Below are positions 10,424 through 18,192 of a DNA stretch of 64,000 nt, one piece after another; positions within the stretch are counted from its first letter, which is position 1, and each line of letters opens with the position of its first letter. Both the position numbers and the translations under genes were made by a program. The notes under the pieces were generated by a model that had not been told where the DNA came from, did not search any database, and was given only the letters and a program-made list of their open reading frames with translations. This DNA is from Streptomyces sp. MMG1121 (lineage in GTDB: Bacteria; Actinomycetota; Actinomycetes; Streptomycetales; Streptomycetaceae), in the NCBI RefSeq assembly GCF_001280015.1, contig NZ_LGDV01000196.1:12657-76656 (forward strand), read 5' to 3'.

Positions 10424-10742
10424 GTAACCCCCTTCCCCAGGCTCCGCGTGGAGCAGGGGATACCCAAGGTTTGGAAAGGCCCGGCCGTCGGCCGGCCCGG
10501 AAGACCGGGAAAACCCGGAGAACGACGAACCGCACGGGTACGACAGCCACGGAAAGAGCGCGCGCCGCGCGGCCGCCGCCGTCGCGGAGAACTGCTACCC
10601 CCACCGCGGGCGCCGTACCCGCATGCCTCGCCCCCTGATCAGCACCGGCCCCCACCGATGCTGCTCCTCAGAGTACGGATGCGAGCACGCAGCGGAAGGA
10701 GATTTACAGAACTGGCCGTCGGGCGCGTTTATCGTGTGCCGC
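10424..10742. other. 319-nt divergent intergenic region
   Basis: This gap separates the response regulator from the GNAT gene. It contains several short GC-rich inverted repeats (for example around 10474-10500) and a purine-rich GGAAGGAGAT at about 10693-10702 that has no start codon at a usable distance. TATCGT (10730-10735) ends 7 nt before the GNAT ATG and is the likely -10. I see no RNA gene. Confidence 0.4.
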
Positions 10743-11186
10743 ATGTTTCGTATTGAGGCGAAAGTCGACAAGGCTCGACGCGATCTGCTCCGCTCACGCC
10801 TCCGCGACACCAACACGGCGGCGTCCCCGGTGCTGGCGGCCCTGCGCGGCACACCCGGCGAACGTGAAGTCCCCCTGCACGTCTGGGCCCTGGACGAGTA
10901 CGGCGGCCTGGCGGGCGGCCTCGTCGGCCACACCTGGGCGACCTGGCTGCACATCACCTACCTGTGGGTCGACACCACCCACCGCGGCACGGGGCTGGGC
11001 TCGCACCTGCTGGCGAAGGCGGAGCACATCGCCGCCACCGCCCGCGCCTGCACCTCGGCCCGCCTGGAGACCTGGGACTTCCAGGCCCCGCGCTTCTACG
11101 AGAAGCAGGGCTACGAGGTGGTGTGCGTGATCCCCGACTATCCGCCGGGGATCACGGAGTACACGCTGACGAAGCTGCTGCAGTGA
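10743..11186 (+). CDS. GNAT-family N-acetyltransferase
   Basis: A 147-residue acetyl-CoA-dependent acetyltransferase. The acetyl-CoA loop is visible as DTTHRGTGLGSHLLAKAE (an RGxGxG variant), followed by helix and a late YEKQGYEVVCVIPDYPPG segment typical of the fold. The substrate is unknown. The frame extends upstream to 10623 but the fold begins at MFRIEAKVDK. TATCGT lies 7 nt before ATG 10743 with no Shine-Dalgarno, so a leaderless start is likely. Confidence 0.85.
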   Translation: MFRIEAKVDKARRDLLRSRLRDTNTAASPVLAALRGTPGEREVPLHVWALDEYGGLAGGLVGHTWATWLHITYLWVDTTHRGTGLGSHLLAKAEHIAATARACTSARLETWDFQAPRFYEKQGYEVVCVIPDYPPGITEYTLTKLLQ

Positions 11187-11197
11187 CCTGCCCGGGC

Positions 11198-11701
11198 TCA
11201 CCGCGACGCCGGCGGGCTCCCGGCACCCGGCCGGCCCGGCGGCGGAGGTGCTGGCGGATACGCCGGACGCGGCGGGATCCGGGGGCCGGGCGGGCCCGTC
11301 GGCGCGGGTGGCGGCGGCTGGGGTTCCGGCGAGCGCCGGGGGCGGGGCCGCGGCGGCCGGGGTACGAGGGGTGGTGCGGGAGCGGGGGGCGGTGGCGCGG
11401 GGGGTTCCAGCGCGCCGTCCGGCAGCAGCGGTCCGCCCGCCCGCAGCCGCTCGACGGTCAGCTCGGCGCGGCGGCGGGCCCGGGGGTCGTCGTCGCGCCG
11501 GAAGTGCAGGACGTAGCGGACGCCGCGTCGGGACCGGACGCCGAAGGCCTCGACCGTGGCGCCTCCGTGATGCTCCACGGAGGTCGGCTCGTACCCGAGC
11601 GCGTGCGCGATCTGCCCGGCCAGGGCTCTGCTCCCCGCGTCCAGCCGGAGTGCGACCTGCCCTCGTCCGTCGAAGCGGGACCGTATCGCGTCGGCGTCCA
11701 T
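11198..11701 (-). CDS. Hypothetical protein with proline-rich C-terminal half
   Basis: I do not recognise the family. The first 90 or so residues look folded (MDADAIRSRFDGRGQVALRL, then GVRSRRGVRYVLHFRRDDDP). The rest, to residue 167, is an Arg-Pro tail with long runs of PP and PAP, probably disordered. The ATG at 11701 is supported by conserved-looking sequence straight after it. It ends 11 nt from the convergent GNAT stop and lies downstream of the gal operon. The tail could be a shadow of weak selection, so the C-terminus is less certain than the N-terminus. Confidence 0.6.
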   Translation of the reverse strand: MDADAIRSRFDGRGQVALRLDAGSRALAGQIAHALGYEPTSVEHHGGATVEAFGVRSRRGVRYVLHFRRDDDPRARRRAELTVERLRAGGPLLPDGALEPPAPPPPAPAPPLVPRPPRPRPRRSPEPQPPPPAPTGPPGPRIPPRPAYPPAPPPPGRPGAGSPPASR

Positions 11702-11769
11702 CCGCCCGCGCCTCCTCCGAAAGACCGTCGGCCCGCACCGGTGTGCGGGCCGACCAGGTTGGCACGGAC

Positions 11770-12924
11770 TCAGACCAGTCGCCGAGCCCCCGCCGACGGC
11801 ACGGCCTCGAAGACCCGCGGGGCCGTGAAGTCCGCCGCCGCGAAGGCTGCTTCGACCGCCTTCGTCAGGGTGTCCACCTCGGTGGCCTCCGTGAGGACGA
11901 TCGCCGAGCCGCCGAAGCCGCCGCCGGTCATCCGGGCGCCCAGCGCACCGGCGGCGAGGGCCGTGTCGACGACCAGGTCCAGCTCCGGGCAGGAGATGCG
12001 GAAGTCGTCGCGCAGGGAGGCGTGGCCCTCGGTGAGGACCGGGCCGATGGCGCGGGTGTCGCCGGCCCTGAGGAGGGCCACGACGCGCTCGACCCGGTGG
12101 TTCTCCGTCACGATGTGCCGGACCAGACGCCGTACCTCCTCCTCGTCGCCCAGCCGCTCCAGCGCCGCGTCGAGGTCGGCGAAGGCGACGTCGCGCAGGG
12201 CGTCGACGCCGAGCAGGGCCGCGCCCTTCTCGCAGCCGGCCCGGCGCTTGCCGTACTCGCCGCCGCTGTGCGCGTGCTTGACCTGGGTGTCCACGACCAG
12301 CAGGCGCAGTCCCTCGGCCGCGAGGTCGAAGGGGATCTGCTGCTGGGACAGGTCGCGGGTGTCGAGGAAGAGCGCGTGGCCCTGCGCGCAGCACGCGGAC
12401 GCCGTCTGGTCCATGATGCCGGTCGGCGCGCCGACGTAGACGTTCTCGGCGCGCTGGCACAGGCGGGCCAGCTGCCAGCGCTGGAGGCCGAGTTCGTACA
12501 GGTCGTTCAGGGCCAGGGCGATCACGACCTCCAGGGCCGCCGACGACGACAGGCCCGCGCCGGTCGGGACCGTCGAGGACAGATGGACGTCCGCGCCGGT
12601 GATCTCGTGGCCGGCCTCGCGCAGGGCCCAGACCACGCCCGCCGGGTACGCGGTCCAGTCGTCGTCGCTCTGCGGGGCCAGGGCGTCCAGCCGCAGCTGA
12701 GCCACGCCGCCCTCGATGTCCGCCGAGTGCAGGCGCAGGACGCCGTCGGTGCGGCGGGAGAGCGCCGCGATGGTCCGGTGCGGCAGCGCGAACGGCATGA
12801 CGAAGCCGTCGTTGTAGTCGGTGTGCTCGCCGATCAGGTTGACCCGGCCCGGCGCCGCCCACACCCCCTCCGGCTCGCCGCCGTACAGCTCGGCGAAGCG
12901 CTCCGCGACCTGCTGTGCCCCCAC
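11770..12924 (-). CDS. galK: Galactokinase
   Basis: The enzyme phosphorylates galactose to galactose 1-phosphate in the Leloir pathway. The GHMP-kinase motifs are intact: GRVNLIGEHTDYNDGFVMP, the ATP loop VPTGAGLSSSAAL and GARMTGGGFGGS. Length is 384 residues. The start is a GTG at 12924 whose first base is also the last base of the galE stop (TAGTG), giving tight coupling. It is the last gene of galT-galE-galK. Confidence 0.97.
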   Translation of the reverse strand: MGAQQVAERFAELYGGEPEGVWAAPGRVNLIGEHTDYNDGFVMPFALPHRTIAALSRRTDGVLRLHSADIEGGVAQLRLDALAPQSDDDWTAYPAGVVWALREAGHEITGADVHLSSTVPTGAGLSSSAALEVVIALALNDLYELGLQRWQLARLCQRAENVYVGAPTGIMDQTASACCAQGHALFLDTRDLSQQQIPFDLAAEGLRLLVVDTQVKHAHSGGEYGKRRAGCEKGAALLGVDALRDVAFADLDAALERLGDEEEVRRLVRHIVTENHRVERVVALLRAGDTRAIGPVLTEGHASLRDDFRISCPELDLVVDTALAAGALGARMTGGGFGGSAIVLTEATEVDTLTKAVEAAFAAADFTAPRVFEAVPSAGARRLV

Positions 12925-13886
12925 TAGTGCTCCTTCGCGATGTGCTGTGCGAACTCCCAGGCGTCCGCGACGATCCCCGCGAGGTCCGCGCGGGACGGGT
13001 TCCAGCCCAGTTTCTCGCGGGCCGCCTCCGCCGAGGCGACCAGGACGGCCGGGTCGCCGCCGCGGCGCGGGGCCACGATCTCGGGGATCGGGTGGCCGGT
13101 GACCTGGCGGACCGTCTCGATGACCTCGCGGACGGAGAAACCCTCGCCGTTGCCGAGGTTGCAGATCAGGTGCTCGCCCGCGGCCGCGGCCTTCAGGGCC
13201 AGCAGATGCGCCTGCGCGAGATCCGCCACGTGGATGTAGTCGCGCACGCAGGTGCCGTCGGGGGTCGCGTAGTCGTCGCCGTACACCGAGATCGCGTCGC
13301 GGCGGCCCTGCGCGACCTGGAGGACCAGCGGGATGAGGTGCGACTCGGGGTCGTGGCGCTCGCCGTACGTGCCGTAGGCCCCGGCCACGTTGAAGTAGCG
13401 GAGGCTGACCGCCGCCAGACCGTGGGCGTTCGCCTCGCTCGTGATCATGTGGTCGACGGCCAGCTTGGTGGCGCCGTAGGGGTTGGTCGGCTGCGTCGGG
13501 GCGCTCTCGACGATCGGGACCTGCTGCGGCTCGCCGTACGTCGCCGCCGTGGAGGAGAAGACGAGCTTGCGGACATGTGCGTCGCGCATCGCGCCGAGCA
13601 GGGCCAGGGAACCGGCGACGTTGTTGTCCCAGTACTTCTCCGGCTTCACCACCGACTCGCCGACCTGCGAGGACGCGGCGAAGTGCAGCACGCCGTCGTA
13701 GGAGGGGTCGAGCCACTTGGCGGCGTCGCGGATGTCGCCCTCGATGAACGCCGCGCCCGCGGGCACGCCCGCCCGAAAGCCCGTGGAGAGGTTGTCGAGG
13801 ACCGTGACCTCGTGGCCGGCCTCCAGCAGGTGCTGGGCCACCACGCTGCCGACGTAACCCGCCCCACCCGTCACCAGGTACTTCAT
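12924..13886 (-). CDS. galE: UDP-glucose 4-epimerase
   Basis: The enzyme interconverts UDP-galactose and UDP-glucose with bound NAD. It is an extended SDR with the NAD loop TGGAGYVGS near the N-terminus, the SSTAATYG active-site strand and YGATK (YxxxK). Length is 320 residues. Its start overlaps the galT stop by 4 nt (ATGA) and its stop overlaps the galK GTG, so all three cistrons are coupled. Confidence 0.97.
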   Translation of the reverse strand: MKYLVTGGAGYVGSVVAQHLLEAGHEVTVLDNLSTGFRAGVPAGAAFIEGDIRDAAKWLDPSYDGVLHFAASSQVGESVVKPEKYWDNNVAGSLALLGAMRDAHVRKLVFSSTAATYGEPQQVPIVESAPTQPTNPYGATKLAVDHMITSEANAHGLAAVSLRYFNVAGAYGTYGERHDPESHLIPLVLQVAQGRRDAISVYGDDYATPDGTCVRDYIHVADLAQAHLLALKAAAAGEHLICNLGNGEGFSVREVIETVRQVTGHPIPEIVAPRRGGDPAVLVASAEAAREKLGWNPSRADLAGIVADAWEFAQHIAKEH

Positions 13887-14944
13887 GAACTCGCTACCTC
13901 TCGCAGTCGCTCGGCCGCGCGCTCCGGCGGCACGTCGTTGATGAACACACTCATGCCGGACTCGGAACCCGCGAGAAACTTCAGCTTGCCGGAAGTGCGG
14001 CGGATGGTGAAAAGCTCGAGGTGGAGCGCGAAGTCGTCGCGCGTGACACCGTCGAACTCCTCCAGCACGCCGAACGGGGCCTGGTGCCAGGCCGCGATGT
14101 ACGGCGTCGCAGGCTCACCCTCGCCGAAGATCCGGTCGAAGCGCCTCAAGAGTTCCAGATAGACCTGGGGGAACTCTGTGCGTGCGGCCTCGTCGAGCGC
14201 GAGCAGGTCGGGCACGCGACGCTTCGGGTACAGGTGGACCTCGTAGGGCCAGTGCGCCGCGTACGGCACGAAGGCGACCCAGTGTTCACCCTCAAGGACG
14301 ACCCGCTCACCGGCGAGTTCGCGCTCCAGGACCGCGTCGAACAGGTTCTCCCCGCCGGTCGCCTCCCGGTGCGCGGCGAGCGAGCGGAGCATCAGCGCGG
14401 TGCGCGGGGTGGTGAAGGGGTAGGCGTAGATCTGCCCGTGCGGATGGCCCAGGGTCACGCCGATCTCTTCGCCCCGGTTCTCGAAACAGAAGACCTGCTC
14501 GACGGAGGGCAGATGCGACAGCTCCGAGGTGCGGTCCGTCCACGCGTCCAGCACGAGCCGCGCGTGCTCCTCGGTGAGGTCGGCGAAGGAGGCGTCGTGG
14601 TCGGAGGTGAAGCAGACGACCTCGCAGCGGCCGGAGTCGCCGGCCAGGGAGGGGAAGCGGTTCTCGAAGACGACGACGTCGTACGACGAGTCCGGGATCT
14701 CGCTGAGCCGCTCGCCCTGCGTCGGGCACAGCGGGCACTCGTCGGCCGGCGGATGGTACGTGCGGCCCTGGCGGTGCGAGGCGATCGCGACCGAGTCGCC
14801 GAGCAGCACGTCCCGGCGGATCTCGGAGGTGGTCACCGTGCGGTCCAGGGGACGGCGGTCGACGGCGTCCCGCACGGTGTCGTCCCGAAGGTCGTAATAG
14901 ATCAGCTCACGACCGTCGGCCAGCCGTGTCGAGGTCTTCTTCAA
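13883..14944 (-). CDS. galT: Galactose-1-phosphate uridylyltransferase
   Basis: The enzyme transfers UMP from UDP-glucose to galactose 1-phosphate. Visible residues are the zinc-binding CPLC near residue 72 and the catalytic HPHGQIY motif. Length is 353 residues. It is the first gene of the gal operon and overlaps galE by 4 nt. The divergent promoter region with direct repeats lies directly upstream. Known biology of the Streptomyces gal operon is galactose induction and glucose repression at an upstream promoter. Confidence 0.96.
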   Translation of the reverse strand: MKKTSTRLADGRELIYYDLRDDTVRDAVDRRPLDRTVTTSEIRRDVLLGDSVAIASHRQGRTYHPPADECPLCPTQGERLSEIPDSSYDVVVFENRFPSLAGDSGRCEVVCFTSDHDASFADLTEEHARLVLDAWTDRTSELSHLPSVEQVFCFENRGEEIGVTLGHPHGQIYAYPFTTPRTALMLRSLAAHREATGGENLFDAVLERELAGERVVLEGEHWVAFVPYAAHWPYEVHLYPKRRVPDLLALDEAARTEFPQVYLELLRRFDRIFGEGEPATPYIAAWHQAPFGVLEEFDGVTRDDFALHLELFTIRRTSGKLKFLAGSESGMSVFINDVPPERAAERLREVASS

Positions 14945-15117
14945 CGCCGGACTCCTCTACGTCCCGCACCCAATCACTCAACACAATCAAACATAACAGA
15001 CCACAACCCACCACCCCCAGGATCATCACAATCAAACAAAGAACACCAACAGAAGTGTTCAATTACTAAACGCGGAGGCGTAGGTTCCGCGGTGGATCAG
15101 TTCGCGCAACGAAGCGA
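14945..15117. promoter_or_regulatory. galT/symporter divergent promoter with long direct repeats
   Basis: This gap is strikingly AT-rich for the genome. The 12-mer CACAATCAAACA occurs twice in the same orientation, at 14982-14993 and 15027-15038, 45 bp apart. Related ATAACA/GAACA elements follow each copy. The spacing is close to four helical turns. The pattern suits a DeoR-like or other sugar-responsive regulator acting on both directions; the regulator is not in this window. Confidence 0.6.
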
Positions 15118-15123
15118 GTGCTC

Positions 15124-16815
15124 ATGCAAACCCCCACATACGGACCCACGTATCTGGCGGCGGGGCTACAGCTCCCCGTCAACTGGCTGGACTACACGAT
15201 CCTGGCGATCTACTTCGTCGTCGTGCTCGGCATCGGCCTCGCCGCCCGCCGCTCGGTGAAGACCAGCCTCGACTTCTTCCTCTCCGGACGCTCGCTGCCC
15301 GCCTGGATCACCGGCCTCGCCTTCATCTCGGCGAACCTGGCGGCCACCGAGATCCTCGGCATGGCCGCCAACAGCGCCCAGTACGGCGCCTACACCGTGC
15401 ACTGGTACTGGATCGGCGCCATCCCCGCCATGGTCTTCCTGGGCCTGGTGATGATGCCCTTCTACTACGGCAGCAAGGTCCGCTCGGTCCCCGAGTTCCT
15501 GCTGCTGCGCTTCGACCGGGCCGCCCACCTGCTCAGTTCGATCCTGTTCGCGTTCGCCGCCATCCTGATCGCGGGCGTCAACCTCTACGCCCTCGCGATC
15601 GTCGTCGAGGCGCTGCTGGGCTGGCCGCAGTGGGTCGCCATCGTGGTGGCCGGCGCGTTCGTGCTGGCGTACATCACGCTGGGCGGTCTGTCCTCCGCGA
15701 TCTACAACGAGGTGCTCCAGTTCTTCGTGATCCTGGCCGCCCTCATCCCGATCACCATTCTCGGCCTGAAGAAGGTCGGCGGCTGGGGCGGGCTGACCGA
15801 CAAGCTCACCGCCACTCACGGCCACAACTTCACGACCGCGTGGGGCGGTACCGGCATCGGCAGCACCAACCCGCTCGGCGCGAACTGGCTGACCATCGTC
15901 CTGGGCCTCGGCTTCGTCCTCTCCTTCGGCTACTGGACGACGAACTTCGCCGAGGTGCAGCGCGCCCTGTCCGCGAAGAACCTCTCCGCCGGGCAGCGGA
16001 CCCCGCTGATCGCCGCCTACCCGAAGATCTTCATCGTCTTCCTGGTGATGATCCCGGGCCTGGTCGCCGCCGCGCTCGTGCCCACGATCGGCACCTCCGG
16101 CTCGGGCCTGCAGTACAACGACGCCATCCCGTACCTGATGCAGGAACTGCTGCCCAACGGCGTGCTCGGCATCGCGGTCACCGGTCTGCTGGCGGCCTTC
16201 ATGGCGGGCATGGCGGCGAACGTGTCGTCGTTCAACACGGTGTTCACGAACGACATCTGGGCGAAGTACGTGGTGCGGGGCCGCGAGGACGCGTACTACG
16301 TCCGTTTCGGCCGCCTGATCACCGCGATCGGTGTGGCCGCGTCGGTCGGTACGGCGTTCCTGGCGTCCTCGTTCTCGAACATCATGAGCTATCTGCAGAC
16401 GCTGTTCTCCTTCTTCAACGTGCCGATGTTCGTCGTCTTCATCGTCGGCATGTTCTGGAAGCGCGCGTCCGCCAAGTCCGGCTTCTGGGGCCTGCTCGCC
16501 GGCACCGTGACCGCGATGGTCAACTACTTCGTGCTCTACAAGAAGGGCATCATCTCGATCCCCACCGACCAGGGCGCCAACTTCGTCTCCGCGATCGCGG
16601 GCTTCGTCGCGGGTGCGGTCGTGATGGTCGCGGTGTCGTTCTTCACCAAGCCGAAGCCGGCCGAGGAACTGCGGGGCCTGGTCTACGGCACCCGGTCCCC
16701 CGGCATGTCCGAGGCGCCCGCCGCCGGCGACGACGCCTGGTACCGCAAGCCGGCCCTGCTGGGCTGGGGCGCGGTCGTCCTGGCTGCCGCCTGCTACATC
16801 CCGTTCTCTTTCTGA
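15124..16815 (+). CDS. Sodium:solute symporter (SSS family), probable galactose transporter
   Basis: An integral membrane protein of about 563 residues with some 13-14 membrane spans. SSS signatures include the FFLSGRSLPAWITGLAFIS segment, NLAATEILGMAAN, and the late GLLAAFMAGMAANVSSFNTVF motif. These resemble sugar symporters of the vSGLT type. It diverges from galTEK across a shared promoter, so galactose is the likely substrate, by inference. ATG 15124 is preferred; the in-frame GTG 15118 is possible. No strong ribosome site is seen. Confidence 0.9.
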   Translation: MQTPTYGPTYLAAGLQLPVNWLDYTILAIYFVVVLGIGLAARRSVKTSLDFFLSGRSLPAWITGLAFISANLAATEILGMAANSAQYGAYTVHWYWIGAIPAMVFLGLVMMPFYYGSKVRSVPEFLLLRFDRAAHLLSSILFAFAAILIAGVNLYALAIVVEALLGWPQWVAIVVAGAFVLAYITLGGLSSAIYNEVLQFFVILAALIPITILGLKKVGGWGGLTDKLTATHGHNFTTAWGGTGIGSTNPLGANWLTIVLGLGFVLSFGYWTTNFAEVQRALSAKNLSAGQRTPLIAAYPKIFIVFLVMIPGLVAAALVPTIGTSGSGLQYNDAIPYLMQELLPNGVLGIAVTGLLAAFMAGMAANVSSFNTVFTNDIWAKYVVRGREDAYYVRFGRLITAIGVAASVGTAFLASSFSNIMSYLQTLFSFFNVPMFVVFIVGMFWKRASAKSGFWGLLAGTVTAMVNYFVLYKKGIISIPTDQGANFVSAIAGFVAGAVVMVAVSFFTKPKPAEELRGLVYGTRSPGMSEAPAAGDDAWYRKPALLGWGAVVLAAACYIPFSF

Positions 16816-16836
16816 CGCGGAAGGACCGAGCACATC

Positions 16837-17178
16837 ATGAGCGACAACGAGCACTCCGACCGCGAGCACGAGGGCTTCCACTACGGCGAGGCGGACGTCC
16901 AGCGGGAAGTCACCGAGCTGGAGAGCAAGTCCGCGACCGCGGCCCGCATCTTCGACCTGCGCCGCATCATCGGCGGCCTGTTCGTGCTGTACGGCGTCAT
17001 CGTCACGATCACCGGCATCACCGACTCCCGGGCCGCCATCGACAAGGCCCAGGGCGTCAACATCAACCTCTGGACCGGCATGGGCATGCTGCTCCTGGGC
17101 ATCTTCTTCCTGGCCTGGCTGAAGCTCCGGCCCACAGCGCCTCAGCCGCTTCCTCAGGAGGATTCGCCGCAGGAGTGA
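16837..17178 (+). CDS. Small membrane protein co-transcribed with the SSS symporter
   Basis: A 113-residue protein with a charged N-terminus (DNEHSDREHEGFHYGEADV), two membrane spans (about 50-68 and 85-103) and a short Pro/Glu tail. It starts 21 nt after the symporter stop with GGAAGGA upstream, and a terminator follows, so the two form a unit. Its role is unknown. By position it could be an accessory subunit of the transporter. Confidence 0.78.
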   Translation: MSDNEHSDREHEGFHYGEADVQREVTELESKSATAARIFDLRRIIGGLFVLYGVIVTITGITDSRAAIDKAQGVNINLWTGMGMLLLGIFFLAWLKLRPTAPQPLPQEDSPQE

Positions 17179-17182
17179 CCGC

Positions 17183-17229
17183 CGGCCGGGGGACGGTTCC
17201 GCCGTAGAGGCGCGGACCGTCCCCGGCCG
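17183..17229. terminator. Hairpin terminator between convergent genes
   Basis: CGGCCGGGGGACGGT (17183-17197) pairs with ACCGTCCCCGGCCG (17216-17229), with one bulged base. It lies just after the small membrane protein and before the stop of the convergent response regulator. Confidence 0.75.
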
Positions 17230-17303
17230 CGGGTGCGTCGTGGCTGGTCGCGCCCCGCGGCGGAGCCGCATGTCGACACAGCCCCGCGGCCCTGACGGAC
17301 CGC

Positions 17304-17987
17304 TTATCCGGGACCGGAGTCCACCGGGCCCGCCCGGTCCAGCAGGCCCGTCCGAGCGGCCAGTGCCGCCGCCTCCAGTCTCGAACCCACGCCCAGCTTC
17401 ATCAGTACGCGCTGCACATGGGTACGCGCGGTGCTCGGGGCGATGCCCATGCCGGCCGCGATCAGGCGGGTGTCCTCGCCGTCGGCCACCCGGACCAGGA
17501 CCTCCACCTCTCGCGGCGTGAGCATCTCCAGCAGCCGCTGTGCCTCGTCATCGGGCTGGGCAGCGGGGTTGAGCAGTTCCCCGAACGCGCCCTGGAGCAA
17601 CTGCGGAGCCACCGCCGCCTCGCCCGCGCGCGCCTTCATGATGGCCCGCTCGACGCCCTCGATCCGCTCGTCGTGCCGGACGTACCCCGACGCCCCCGCC
17701 GCGAACGCCGCCGCGATGCCCCGCGGCGACGGCACCGGGCCGAGCACCAGCACCGCCACCTGTGGCCGCTCCCGCTTGATCTTCGCCACCGGGTCGAAGG
17801 CCCCCGGTTCGGCCGGTGCCGCCGTGCCCAGCAGACACACCTCCGGTGCGCGCGCGATCACCAGGTCCGCCGCGCCCGCGGCCGGCGCCGCGGCGGCGAG
17901 CACCCGGTGCCCGCGCAGCTTGAGCGCCGACGCCAGCGCCTCCGCGAGCAGGCGATGGTCGTCGACGACCATGAGCCGTACTCCCAT
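17304..17987 (-). CDS. LuxR-type response regulator with degenerate receiver
   Basis: A 227-residue protein with a receiver-like domain (about 1-125) and a LuxR helix-turn-helix at about 165-225 (LTPREVEVLVRVADG, STARTHVQRVLMKLG). The receiver keeps the acidic VVDDHR but has LLGTAAP where LLDxxMP is expected, so the phospho-acceptor Asp is replaced. The usual Lys of GYVxKD is also lost (GYVRHDE). It therefore probably works without phosphorylation. No kinase is adjacent. The frame opens at 18035; I chose ATG 17987 because the domain starts there (MGVRLMVVDDH), though 18011 is possible. Confidence 0.85.
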   Translation of the reverse strand: MGVRLMVVDDHRLLAEALASALKLRGHRVLAAAAPAAGAADLVIARAPEVCLLGTAAPAEPGAFDPVAKIKRERPQVAVLVLGPVPSPRGIAAAFAAGASGYVRHDERIEGVERAIMKARAGEAAVAPQLLQGAFGELLNPAAQPDDEAQRLLEMLTPREVEVLVRVADGEDTRLIAAGMGIAPSTARTHVQRVLMKLGVGSRLEAAALAARTGLLDRAGPVDSGPG

Positions 17988-18127
17988 AGAGCCACCCCCC
18001 AGTCCCCCCATGGACGCCCCACTATGGACGTCCACCGGTCCACAAGGACAGAGGGCCCCCCGGCACCTCGCCCTTCATGCCCCCGGAAGCTACACGCTTG
18101 TTCGACGTAGCGCTGCCCCTCCTGATG

Positions 18128-18164
18128 AGAAGTGCCCCGGATCGATGAAATCCGGGGCACTTCT
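18128..18164 (-). terminator. Terminator of the PQQ-propeller genes
   Basis: AGAAGTGCCCCGGAT (18128-18142) and ATCCGGGGCACTTCT (18150-18164) form a perfect 15-bp stem around a 7-nt loop. It begins 29 nt downstream of the 18193 stop on the minus strand. Confidence 0.85.
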
Positions 18165-18192
18165 CGGTATGTCACCCATTCGGGCGAGAGTC

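Noticed and set aside
15166..17271. A 701-codon minus-strand frame opposite the symporter
   Set aside because: The translation is an Asp/Arg/His/Gln-rich low-complexity shadow; the plus strand has a clear 13-span transporter.
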